A stretch of 12,910 bases of DNA from Candidatus Parcubacteria bacterium (GCA_019661855.1 JAIFWM010000013.1:1-12910); one strand, 5' to 3'. Counted from the stretch's first letter, positions 1 through 7,236 are shown. Numbers and translations are program-made. The notes: a model not told the origin generated them from the letters alone.

Positions 1-1241
1 CAGTTTCGAGTTACAACTTCGAATCTGCACGTCTGCACCTTGCATCTATGCTGTATGCACGCGCAGCATTTATATTGACAGACGAACCAGGGCTTACCAG
101 TCGTCCTTTAATCAACTCCATCCCTGGGGAAACCTCTGAACCGGAGATGGTGTTTCAAGGAAATTTGGATCAAAATCTTCACTTGCATATAACTCCAACA
201 GGCAACACAGCCACCTTCCTTAAATGGGAAACATCGGGCTACGTTAAAGGAGAGGTTCCGGGATCTACCGTATTTATCAGCGCAGATGACACAACCGTCG
301 CAGTTGGATCTTCAACTGGAGCTTACACCTTCCAAATCGATCTAGTGCAAAATGGCACCGATCATATCATTGATATCACTGGTAAAAATTCAAGTGCCTC
401 AAGCGTATATAGCTACGTTGTTGAACCAACTCAAGTAAAATTAAATATCGACTCTAATGGGGACGGCTCAACTGATCGCACTACTGTCATTAATGGCTCA
501 ACTGTTTCTGACACCATTGCACCAATTACAGTTGCAAATGTAACAGGACCAGCAGGAACAAATGGTTGGTACTTAGGCAACACATCTGTAGCCCTCAGTG
601 CCACAGACAATGCAGGTGGAGTAGGGGTAGATAAAACCTATTACTCACTCGACGGTGGCGTACAGCAAGTGTATATAAATCCAATTGCTGTTACCGCGGA
701 AGGAACCCACACACTCATGTACTACTCTGTCGACTTTTTTGGTAACACCGAGGCAATTAAAACTCAAACAATTAAAATTGATCTCACTGCTCCCGAAGCA
801 GTGGTGAGTGCGAGCCTCTCACTTAAGGATGTCCAAGTTGTAGGCACTGACGCACAAGGCGCCGTTACCGTTACCAAAGATGCGAACAATGTTTACATTC
901 TAACCGACCAAGCAGGTCACACTACCAAGCTCACCTTCTCAAAAACATTCAATGGCAAGATTGTCACACTCGCACGTATGACGAGCATTAAATATGACTC
1001 TACTGCTACCACTACACTGCCATCTTCGTTTGGCTATGCTTGGGATACCACCCAGATACTCGTGAGCCAGACGGTAGTAGCTGACAATCAATTTGCTGTA
1101 CAGGCGATCTATGACAAAGTCAAAAACAAAACAGGCATACTGGTGCTTAAGAAAAATGTCCCTTTCCAAACCTTTAGTGTTAACGGCTTAGCGGTCGTTA
1201 AACTCTCGACCAATACTGGTACTGTGAGCTACTCCTGGTAG
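1..1241 (+). CDS. Secreted surface protein with OmpL47-type Ig-like domain (5' end outside window)
   Basis: The reading frame is open from base 3 with no stop, so the ATG at 48 is probably internal and the N-terminus lies upstream; 412 residues are visible. Numbering from base 3, a calcium-binding-like DSNGDGSTD loop lies at about 150-158. It is followed at about 170-265 by an OmpL47-type beta-sandwich, recognisable by APITVANVTG, NGWYLGNTSV, YYSLDGG and GTHTLMYYSVDFFGN. The last 145 residues are a beta-rich module ending in VSYSW, of a kind I recall at the C-terminus of many Parcubacteria surface proteins. The composition is Thr/Ser/Val/Asn-rich with no cysteine, which suits an extracellular protein. 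A role in the cell-surface layer or in host contact is inference. The upstream 60 residues show no domain I recognise. The stop is TAG at 1239-1241. Confidence 0.8.
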   Translation, partial: VSSYNFESARLHLASMLYARAAFILTDEPGLTSRPLINSIPGETSEPEMVFQGNLDQNLHLHITPTGNTATFLKWETSGYVKGEVPGSTVFISADDTTVAVGSSTGAYTFQIDLVQNGTDHIIDITGKNSSASSVYSYVVEPTQVKLNIDSNGDGSTDRTTVINGSTVSDTIAPITVANVTGPAGTNGWYLGNTSVALSATDNAGGVGVDKTYYSLDGGVQQVYINPIAVTAEGTHTLMYYSVDFFGNTEAIKTQTIKIDLTAPEAVVSASLSLKDVQVVGTDAQGAVTVTKDANNVYILTDQAGHTTKLTFSKTFNGKIVTLARMTSIKYDSTATTTLPSSFGYAWDTTQILVSQTVVADNQFAVQAIYDKVKNKTGILVLKKNVPFQTFSVNGLAVVKLSTNTGTVSYSW

Positions 1242-1244
1242 CAC

Positions 1245-1273
1245 TTGCAAGAAGCATATGTAGAGTTCATACT
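1245..1273 (+). promoter_or_regulatory. Candidate promoter for the YifB/ComM gene
   Basis: TTGCAA (1245-1250) and CATACT (1268-1273) are separated by exactly 17 bp; they match the sigma70 -35 and -10 consensus at 4/6 and 5/6 positions. Predicted initiation near 1280 would leave essentially no leader before the ATG at 1282. Supported by sequence match and position only. Confidence 0.45.
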
Positions 1274-1281
1274 ACCGGCGC

Positions 1282-2814
1282 ATGCAATACGCGCGGGTAT
1301 ACGGAGCTCAGACTAATATTCTCTTACCTTACCTCGTCTCTATAGAGACAGACCTCTCTAAAGGGCTTCACGCCTTTACCTTGGTGGGGTTACCAGACAA
1401 GTCGGTGGAAGAGTCAAAGGACCGCATTAGCGCCGCTATTAAACACTCCGGTTATGACTCGCCTAAAACACGCAACCAAAAGATAGTTGTCTCACTCTCA
1501 CCCGCAGATATTAAAAAGGAGGGTCCTGTGTTTGACCTTCCTATTGCACTTTCCTATTTACTCGCGGCGGGGGACATTCGCTTTGATCCAAACCCGTATC
1601 TTTTCATTGGTGAACTCTCACTCGATGGACGCTTGCTTCCTGTGCGCGGAGTTTTACCACTTGTTGCCTATGCGAAAAAAGAAGGCAGGAAATTTGTTAT
1701 CGTGCCAGAGGAAAACGCTCGCGAGGCAGCGCTCGTGCCCGGCATTACTATTTATAGTGCAAAAACTTTAAAAGAGGTGATTGATTTTTTAAATATCAAA
1801 AGGACTCAAGGAGACAAAACAGAGAAAAAAGATTTAATTAAAGTTCCACAAACTATCGTAGAGACAAAAGAGGCGCAGACACAATTTGCCTTCGAGGATA
1901 TCCGCGGCCAAGAGGCCGCCAAGCGCGGCGCGGTCATAGCCGCTGCAGGAGGACACAACCTTGGACTCTCTGGACCACCAGGCACGGGCAAAACTATGCT
2001 CGCGCGAGCACTCGCTTCAATTTTGCCGCACTTAGACTTCGACCAGATGCTCGAGGTAAATAGTATCCATTCAGTTGCTGGGGTGCTTCAAGGCCAACTA
2101 CTTACAAACCCGCCGTTTCGGGCACCACACCATACTTCGTCATATGTTTCGATCGTTGGCGGTGGCACTAACCCACGCCCCGGCGAAGCAACACTCGCAC
2201 ATCGGGGTGTACTTTTCTTAGACGAATTTCCTGAGTTTGATCGTCGTGTCATCGAAGCAATGCGCCAACCCCTTGAAGACAGAGTTATTACTATCGCACG
2301 TGCAAAAGGTACTGCCGTCTTTCCGGCTCAGTTTATTTTAGTGGCAGCAATGAATCCCTGCCCCTGTGGCAACTATGGCCATCCTGAAATAGCTTGCGTA
2401 TGCAGCGGCTCGCTGCTTGAAAAGTACCGCCGCAAAATGTCGGGGCCAATAGCAGACCGCATTGACCTGTGGAGCGAGATGGGCCCCGTTGAGTTAGGGG
2501 AGCTTGGCAAACGAAACCGAGAAGGCACCGAAACTAAGTCCGCTCGCGAAAAAATCGCTCAAGCTCGAGCGATGCAAAAAAAGCGAGGGCATTTAAATAG
2601 CGAACTCAGCCCTCGTGATCTTGACGATCTTGTACCACTTACACCCGAGGTTCGCACAACGCTTGAAAAAGCAGGGGAGCGCTTGGCACTTTCTCCGCGC
2701 GCCTTTCATCGTGTCATTAAAGTTGCACGCACTATTGCTGATCTTGAAGGAGCCGCTGATATTTCTCAGTCTCACATTCTCGAAGCACTTCAGTACCGCG
2801 AGAAGAAAAATTAA
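1282..2814 (+). CDS. comM: YifB/ComM family Mg-chelatase-like AAA+ ATPase
   Basis: This 510-residue protein has the full family architecture. An N-terminal Lon-protease-like ChlI domain (about 20-140) opens with the characteristic LVGLPDKSVEESKDR. The Mg-chelatase-type AAA+ core has Walker A GPPGTGKT at 231-238 and Walker B FLDE at 312-315, then the family's cysteine motif MNPCPCGNYG with further cysteines in ACVCS. A helical C-terminal domain (about 415-510) includes LSPRAFHRVIKVARTIADL. The length is normal. ComM in naturally competent bacteria is a hexameric helicase that promotes branch migration during integration of incoming DNA; calling that role here is by family. There is no Shine-Dalgarno; a promoter-like pair sits just upstream. 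The gene converges on the peptidase gene with 11 bp between stop codons and no visible hairpin terminator. Confidence 0.95.
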   Translation: MQYARVYGAQTNILLPYLVSIETDLSKGLHAFTLVGLPDKSVEESKDRISAAIKHSGYDSPKTRNQKIVVSLSPADIKKEGPVFDLPIALSYLLAAGDIRFDPNPYLFIGELSLDGRLLPVRGVLPLVAYAKKEGRKFVIVPEENAREAALVPGITIYSAKTLKEVIDFLNIKRTQGDKTEKKDLIKVPQTIVETKEAQTQFAFEDIRGQEAAKRGAVIAAAGGHNLGLSGPPGTGKTMLARALASILPHLDFDQMLEVNSIHSVAGVLQGQLLTNPPFRAPHHTSSYVSIVGGGTNPRPGEATLAHRGVLFLDEFPEFDRRVIEAMRQPLEDRVITIARAKGTAVFPAQFILVAAMNPCPCGNYGHPEIACVCSGSLLEKYRRKMSGPIADRIDLWSEMGPVELGELGKRNREGTETKSAREKIAQARAMQKKRGHLNSELSPRDLDDLVPLTPEVRTTLEKAGERLALSPRAFHRVIKVARTIADLEGAADISQSHILEALQYREKKN

Positions 2815-2825
2815 TTAGCCTATTT

Positions 2826-3938
2826 TTATCGAAATGGGTTTGCAGCGCCGCGAACTTCAAAGTGGACGTGGGGTCCGGTTGCTTTACCAGTCATACCCAT
2901 GCGCTCAATAGTTTGTCCGCGGCTCACTTGGTCACCAACGGTAACCAAAACCTGACTGGCGTGTGCATAGAGTGTTTGGGTGCCATTGCTGTGTTGTAGT
3001 ACTACATACGAGCCGTAGCCTCCGTTGTATCCACCTGATTTAGCAACAATCACCGTACCATCGGCAGCGGCGACTATGGCTGTGCCAATACCGCTGTGGG
3101 CACCAATATCAACACCATTAAAGCCGTGAAGACCTTGAGTAAGTACTCCCCCTGGTACGGGCCACATATAGTAGCCTGCAGCTGCAGCTCCACCACCAAC
3201 GCTTCGCACCGGAGCAGTTACTCCGGATGCAGTTGGGGCAGGTGCAACAACACCATCGGGAATAATAATGATCGTTCCTACTGCCAAGTCAGCATTGGTA
3301 GCGATTTCGTTATATTGGGCGGTCTCATTTAAGTCACCTTTGTACTTCTTTACGATAGAGGCGAGCGTTTCTCCCGAAGCCACTGTGTGACGCACGCCAG
3401 TGATAGGCAAGATAATAAGTTCTTGCCCTGGATGAATGTAACGACCTTGAATGTCGTTAGCCCAAATGATCGTGTTGATCTTAACTCCATACATCGAGGC
3501 AATCTCCGAGAGAGTTTCACCCTCGCGCACTACGTGAACGCTAATTTGGGAGGATGCTGGGTGCTCTAATTCTGAAGAGTCTACTGATGGGGTCGACTCA
3601 GCGAGGAGCGCTGAACCGTCTACTACAGTTATATCAGCTCCTCCAACCGGTGGATGAGGGTCAATATTATTAGCGGGAGCCAAGAGCGGCATCGTTTGCG
3701 AGTTAAGAGGGGTGCCTGCGGCTTGGGATTGATTTCCGTGAAAAAAGTTGTTGATTGAGAAGAAAGCTGCTTGTGCCAAGAGGGGCGCAGATATAGCGAA
3801 AGCGCACCCCACCACAGCAAGCTTGTAAAATAACGATTTTTTAGCCTTCTTCGCTAAAAACGGCTCAACAGTCGAAGAAGGGTCTTTTTGATCCGAATTT
3901 ATAAGCGTTTTTGAGGAAACCTGCAGTCTTTTCGGCAA
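2826..3938 (-). CDS. Membrane-anchored LysM-LysM-M23 peptidoglycan endopeptidase
   Basis: This 370-residue protein reads from a TTG at 3938; an in-frame TAA lies four codons upstream and the next Met is at residue 83, so TTG is the best start. A basic N-terminus precedes a hydrophobic segment (about 37-58), either an anchor or an uncleaved signal. Two LysM modules follow (about 134-177 and 183-227; HVVREGETLSEIA and RHTVASGETLASI), which bind glycan strands. A C-terminal lysostaphin-like M23 domain (258-370) follows. Expected zinc/catalytic residues are visible: D277, H326 in LYAHAS, and H357/H359 in GPHVHFE. The first histidine is displaced: the usual HxxxD is HGFNGVD here (H271, D277), a form I associate with CPR members. 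The likely job is cell-wall remodelling or division. It is divergent from the gene at 4071; promoter and inverted repeats lie upstream. Confidence 0.92.
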   Translation of the reverse strand: MPKRLQVSSKTLINSDQKDPSSTVEPFLAKKAKKSLFYKLAVVGCAFAISAPLLAQAAFFSINNFFHGNQSQAAGTPLNSQTMPLLAPANNIDPHPPVGGADITVVDGSALLAESTPSVDSSELEHPASSQISVHVVREGETLSEIASMYGVKINTIIWANDIQGRYIHPGQELIILPITGVRHTVASGETLASIVKKYKGDLNETAQYNEIATNADLAVGTIIIIPDGVVAPAPTASGVTAPVRSVGGGAAAAGYYMWPVPGGVLTQGLHGFNGVDIGAHSGIGTAIVAAADGTVIVAKSGGYNGGYGSYVVLQHSNGTQTLYAHASQVLVTVGDQVSRGQTIERMGMTGKATGPHVHFEVRGAANPFR

Positions 3939-3940
3939 TA

Positions 3941-3962
3941 AAATGGCTTAATGGAGCCATTT
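3941..3962 (-). repeat. Perfect 8-bp stem-loop abutting the peptidase start codon
   Basis: AAATGGCT (3941-3948) and AGCCATTT (3955-3962) are perfect inverted complements around a 6-nt loop. On the minus-strand transcript the stem ends 2 nt before the TTG start at 3938, where it could limit ribosome access or serve as a protein-binding site. The pairing is read directly; the function is inference. Confidence 0.6.
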
Positions 3963-3977
3963 CATATTCAATTCATC

Positions 3978-3999
3978 CGGTACAAACACTAGTGTACCG
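3978..3999. repeat. Inverted repeat overlapping the peptidase -10 box; candidate operator
   Basis: CGGTACA (3978-3984) pairs with TGTACCG (3993-3999) across 8 nt. A separate perfect 10-bp palindrome, ACACTAGTGT (3986-3995), is nested inside with a centre shifted by 2 bp. Both overlap the proposed -10 hexamer and start point of the minus-strand peptidase promoter, the classic place for a repressor site. No regulator is encoded in the window. Confidence 0.45.
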
Positions 4000-4020
4000 A
4001 AGTTGAGGCCTAACGGTCAA
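3991..4020 (-). promoter_or_regulatory. Candidate promoter for the LysM/M23 peptidase gene
   Basis: On the minus strand TTGACC (4020-4015) and TACACT (3996-3991) are 18 bp apart, matching the sigma70 -35 and -10 consensus at 5/6 and 4/6. Initiation near 3984 would give a leader of about 45 nt that includes the stem-loop at 3941-3962. Based on consensus match only. Confidence 0.45.
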
Positions 4021-4057
4021 CTACTTCGTTTGGCGCCTGTGGATAGTCGAAAAGGAC

Positions 4058-4063
4058 TATAAT
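4058..4063 (+). promoter_or_regulatory. -10 element TATAAT for the gene at 4071 (leaderless)
   Basis: A perfect TATAAT ends 7 nt before the ATG at 4071, so initiation would fall at or one base before the start codon. It overlaps the upstream in-frame ATG at 4062, which makes that ATG an unlikely start. No good -35 lies at 17 bp; TTGGCG occurs at 4030-4035, 22 bp upstream. Confidence 0.65.
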
Positions 4064-4070
4064 GGTTGGC

Positions 4071-4613
4071 ATGGAACGGGCACCAACTATAGAAACTCCT
4101 CAAACTGCACGTCGAACCCCAGCAAAACGCATTACCAGAACCCCTATCCGTAAGACGGCAGCGCCAAAAATTGAAGTCCCACAAACTACCCCTGAAAAAC
4201 CCCGCAGAGTTAGGAGAGTCCGCACCGAAGTGCTTCCTCCGGTTACAAAAAAAGAAGAAACATTTTCTGCAGTAGTAGAAGAAAAAATCGAAAAGAAAAG
4301 CGCTTTACTTATTCCAACAAGCGAATGGACAGATCAGGAGTTAGAACACATGGAACGGGTGATACAAAAACGAAAAGAGGGCATACTGCAGGCAGACCTT
4401 TCAACTAACCCAAACGACATGCGTGTCCAAAACATGGAAGAAGAAAGATTTAAGGAACTAGAAGCGGCTGTCGCTAAGGAACAAGCTACCCGCAAGCCTC
4501 CGGCCTTTCTTACAAGATCGACCGAACCAGTCCACCAAATACCACATCCGCAGACACAAAAGAAAGGGATCTTGCAATCGTTCTTGCGACTTTTTCGCCG
4601 TTCTGACTCCTAA
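4071..4613 (+). CDS. Small basic Pro/Arg/Thr-rich protein of unknown function
   Basis: I do not recognise this 180-residue protein. I place the start at ATG 4071 rather than ATG 4062 because 4062 lies inside a perfect TATAAT box. Residues 1-50 are a disordered-looking tail rich in Arg, Lys, Pro and Thr (repeated RTP/TPxK patterns and RRVRRVR). The middle (about 60-145) is highly charged and helix-prone, possibly coiled coil, with WTDQELEHMERVIQKRKEG as its most ordered-looking stretch. The last 17 residues, KKGILQSFLRLFRRSDS, form a basic amphipathic helix that could touch membrane or nucleic acid. There is no signal peptide, membrane span or cysteine. It lies 16 bp before the helicase gene, whose own -10 box starts 5 bp after this stop codon, so a shared job is not implied. 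DNA or RNA binding is possible but unproven. Confidence 0.75.
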   Translation: MERAPTIETPQTARRTPAKRITRTPIRKTAAPKIEVPQTTPEKPRRVRRVRTEVLPPVTKKEETFSAVVEEKIEKKSALLIPTSEWTDQELEHMERVIQKRKEGILQADLSTNPNDMRVQNMEEERFKELEAAVAKEQATRKPPAFLTRSTEPVHQIPHPQTQKKGILQSFLRLFRRSDS

Positions 4614-4617
4614 AAGG

Positions 4618-4623
4618 TATACT
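4618..4623 (+). promoter_or_regulatory. -10 element TATACT for uvrD (leaderless)
   Basis: TATACT occupies exactly -12 to -7 relative to the GTG start at 4630, so a transcript would begin at the start codon. It lies in the 16-bp gap after the preceding stop. No -35 match is visible at usual spacing. Confidence 0.55.
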
Positions 4624-4629
4624 GCGTGA

Positions 4630-6483
4630 GTGCAACTTAACTCCGCTCAACAAGAAGCAGTCTCTCATACCGAAGGGCCACTCCTTATACTTGCAGGGGC
4701 AGGGGCAGGGAAGACGCGCGTTATTGTGCAGCGTATTTTAGAAATAATTCACAAAGGTGTTGCTCCTGAACAAATTTTAGCTATTACGTTTACTAACAAA
4801 GCAGCTGGTGAGATGCGCGAACGTATCAAACATCATTTGACCGATGGGCACGTGCCATTTGTGTCTACCTTTCATTCACTCGGGCTCACCATCATTAAAG
4901 AAAACTATCGTCTGTTTGGATTTAAACGTTTCCCTGCTATCTACGACCGCGCTGACTCTTTGCGCACAATAAAAGAAGCGCTCAAATCTACGGGGGCTGA
5001 ATCACTTTCTCCTGGTGCAGTACTTGGTGCAATTTCGCGCATGAAAGGAGAAGGGATTATGGCCGAAGAGTTTGAGGTATCAGCTGAAACATCGCGCGAC
5101 CGCACGATAGCAGCAGTATGGCGGGCCTATGACCAAGCTCTCACCAAAGACCAAGCACTCGACTTTGATGACTTACTCTTGCGCGCTACAAGATTTTTGC
5201 AAAGCAACGAAGAGGTGCGCACACGCTACCAAACTCGTTGGCCTTATATGCACATAGACGAGTACCAAGACACCAATGCGGTACAGGCTAAACTTGCGGA
5301 GCTTTTAATAAGCCCACAAAAAAATATCTGTGCCGTTGGAGATATTGATCAAACTATTTATGGCTGGCGAGGAGCCCAAATTGCCAATATTTTATCGTTT
5401 GAAAAGAAGTTTCCTGGTGCAAAAATTGTTTTGCTTGAAGAAAATTACCGTTCGACCCAAAACATTTTAGCAGCAGCTAACGATATTATTGCTAAAAATG
5501 TGTACCGACGCGAAAAAAATCTCTTTACTAAAAATCCTGAGGGAGCATTGCTCTCGCTTTACCAAGCATTTGATGAGTTAGACGAAGCTCTGTTTGTCGT
5601 TCGCAAAGTGCGTGAGCTTATACAGGGCGAAAAAAAACAACCCAAGGACTTTGCGGTGCTTTACCGAGCCAACTTTCAATCACGTGCCCTTGAAGAGGCG
5701 TTTCTTGGAGCCGAAATTCCACACCAAGTGCTTGGGACACGCTTTTTTGAACGAAAAGAAGTTAAAGATGTCATCTCCTTTGTACGGGCTGCGCTCTATG
5801 AAACTGCGCCGGATATTGCGCGTGTAGCTAACGTACCACCTCGTGGCATTGGCAAAGTCACGTTGCTTGCAATGCTCAGTGGCAAACCAATCGGAGGCGC
5901 AACAGGAGTAAAGGTCGCCTCATTTAAGCGTCTTCTTGCAAAAATTAAAGATGCAACAGAATCACTTCCACCTGCAAAACTTTTACCTTTTGTGATTGCC
6001 GAAACAGGTATAGAAACACTCCTCAAAGAAGACAAAACAGAAGGGAAGGAACGACAAGAAAATTTGCGTGAATTGGTCTCGCTCGCGAGCCGGTTTGAAC
6101 ATATAGAAGAATTTTTAGAGTCTGCAGCATTGCAAAGTGACCAAGATACACTTAAAGAAAGTTCAAACGCGGTACGACTCATGACGGTGCACGCGGCAAA
6201 AGGGTTAGAATTTCCGCACGTGTTCATTGTGGGACTCGAAGAGGGGTTGTTTCCCTACGAACGCGAAGGCGAGGGGGAACACGACAGAGAAGAGGAGCGC
6301 AGACTTATGTACGTAGCACTCACTCGCGCAGAGCAAAAAATTTATGTAAGCTATGCGGCGTATCGCACTGTCTTTGGGTCCAAAAACGCCACCCTGCCTT
6401 CGCAGTTTTTAAGCGACTTACCACAGCACCTGATCGAGCTCGAAGCACCAGAGCGTCTTGGTCGCACCATTTATCTAGACTAA
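4630..6483 (+). CDS. uvrD: UvrD/PcrA/Rep-type superfamily 1 DNA helicase
   Basis: This 617-residue 3'-5' helicase starts at GTG, where the family N-terminus LNSAQQEAV begins at once. All SF1A motifs are readable: Walker A GAGAGKT (23-29), motif Ia ITFTNKAAGEMRERI, Walker B DEYQDTN (210-216), motif III GDIDQTIYGWRGA (from 237), motif IV ENYRST, motif V VHAAKGLEF (520-528), and motif VI with arginine finger in YVALTRAE (R566). UvrD/PcrA unwinds DNA in nucleotide-excision and mismatch repair, clears stalled forks and removes protein from DNA. The protein is about 100 residues shorter than typical PcrA/UvrD: the C-terminal Tudor-like RNA-polymerase-binding extension is absent and the 2B region looks reduced, as I would expect in a small CPR genome. 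GDIDQ replaces the usual GDPDQ. rsmA follows after 2 bp, so the two are probably cotranscribed. Which of UvrD, PcrA or Rep it matches best is unresolved. Confidence 0.95.
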   Translation: MQLNSAQQEAVSHTEGPLLILAGAGAGKTRVIVQRILEIIHKGVAPEQILAITFTNKAAGEMRERIKHHLTDGHVPFVSTFHSLGLTIIKENYRLFGFKRFPAIYDRADSLRTIKEALKSTGAESLSPGAVLGAISRMKGEGIMAEEFEVSAETSRDRTIAAVWRAYDQALTKDQALDFDDLLLRATRFLQSNEEVRTRYQTRWPYMHIDEYQDTNAVQAKLAELLISPQKNICAVGDIDQTIYGWRGAQIANILSFEKKFPGAKIVLLEENYRSTQNILAAANDIIAKNVYRREKNLFTKNPEGALLSLYQAFDELDEALFVVRKVRELIQGEKKQPKDFAVLYRANFQSRALEEAFLGAEIPHQVLGTRFFERKEVKDVISFVRAALYETAPDIARVANVPPRGIGKVTLLAMLSGKPIGGATGVKVASFKRLLAKIKDATESLPPAKLLPFVIAETGIETLLKEDKTEGKERQENLRELVSLASRFEHIEEFLESAALQSDQDTLKESSNAVRLMTVHAAKGLEFPHVFIVGLEEGLFPYEREGEGEHDREEERRLMYVALTRAEQKIYVSYAAYRTVFGSKNATLPSQFLSDLPQHLIELEAPERLGRTIYLD

Positions 6484-6485
6484 AC

Positions 6486-7211
6486 ATGCAAAAGAAAAAA
6501 TCTTTAGGCCAACATTTTTTAAATTCTCCGCATTATGTGCAGCTAATCGCTGATGCGCTTGAAATTAAAAAAGGGGAGACCGTGCTTGAGATTGGCCCTG
6601 GTGAAGGAGCATTAACCGAGGAGTTACTTAAGCGGGGCGCTCATGTGGTCGCACTTGAAAAAGATTCGCGTCTGATAGAGGGGTTGCGCGCGAAATTTCA
6701 AAAAAATTTCGCCGTACTCGAGGGCGACGCACTTCTGTTTGATACCTCTCAACTCTCCAACTACAAAGTAGTCGGAAATATTCCGTACTACATCACGGGA
6801 GCCTTGTTTAAAAAATTTCTCACCACCCCAGTTCAGCCTAAACGTCTGGTATTTTTGGTACAAAAAGAGGTTGCCGAACGCATTGCTCGTTCAAAAAAGG
6901 AATCCATCCTCTCACTGTCTATCAAAGTCTACGGAACACCAAAATATATTAAGACAGTACCTAGCGGAGCCTTCGTGCCGGCCCCTAAAGTCGACTCTGC
7001 AATATTGCTTATTGAAAATATTTCCCGCAAACACCTCAAAAATGCTGCGCACGAGGCAAAATTTTTCGAATTAGTGAAGAAAGGCTTCGGAAAAAAGCGC
7101 AAACAGCTCAAAAATAACCTTAAAATAGATTTGGGAAGTGTTCAGGTTTCGCCTCAAGCTCGCGCAGAGGATTTGTCACTCAATAATTGGTTAGATTTGG
7201 CGGCAAAATAA
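6486..7211 (+). CDS. rsmA: 16S rRNA (adenine1518-N6/adenine1519-N6)-dimethyltransferase
   Basis: This 241-residue protein is RsmA (KsgA), which uses S-adenosylmethionine to dimethylate two adjacent adenines in the helix-45 loop of 16S rRNA late in small-subunit assembly. Family signatures are in order: KSLGQHFLN (5-13), SAM-binding motif I EIGPGEG (35-41), the acidic ribose contact in ALEKD (E58), GDAL with D81, the catalytic motif IV NIPYY (98-102), and FVPAPKVDSA (163-172). It is 25-35 residues shorter than Escherichia coli RsmA, mostly in the C-terminal helical domain, which still has FGKKRKQLKNNL. It starts 2 bp after the helicase stop with no Shine-Dalgarno, so it is most likely translated from the helicase message. 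A perfect 9-bp stem lies inside the gene at 6690-6712. The identification is firm. Confidence 0.95.
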   Translation: MQKKKSLGQHFLNSPHYVQLIADALEIKKGETVLEIGPGEGALTEELLKRGAHVVALEKDSRLIEGLRAKFQKNFAVLEGDALLFDTSQLSNYKVVGNIPYYITGALFKKFLTTPVQPKRLVFLVQKEVAERIARSKKESILSLSIKVYGTPKYIKTVPSGAFVPAPKVDSAILLIENISRKHLKNAAHEAKFFELVKKGFGKKRKQLKNNLKIDLGSVQVSPQARAEDLSLNNWLDLAAK

Positions 7212-7224
7212 CAAAAAAGGCGAG

Positions 7225-7230
7225 TATACT
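7225..7230 (+). promoter_or_regulatory. -10 element TATACT for the envelope operon (leaderless)
   Basis: TATACT sits at -12 to -7 relative to the ATG at 7237, in the 25-bp gap after rsmA. TTGGCG at 7197-7202 lies 22 bp upstream, the same word and distance as at 4030-4035. Nothing resembling a ribosome site separates the box from the ATG. Confidence 0.6.
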
Positions 7231-7236
7231 ATAGAT

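Noticed and set aside
1237..1276. GGTAG/CTACC repeat as a terminator after the surface protein
   Set aside because: Only 5 bp of pairing across a 30-nt loop and no T tract.
2806..2835. Bidirectional terminator between the convergent ComM and peptidase genes
   Set aside because: The stretch is A/T-rich with short T runs on both strands, but I find no stem, so no intrinsic terminator can be supported.
4062..4070. ATG at 4062 as start of the small basic protein
   Set aside because: It overlaps a perfect TATAAT box and would lie upstream of the predicted transcription start; the in-frame ATG at 4071 fits.
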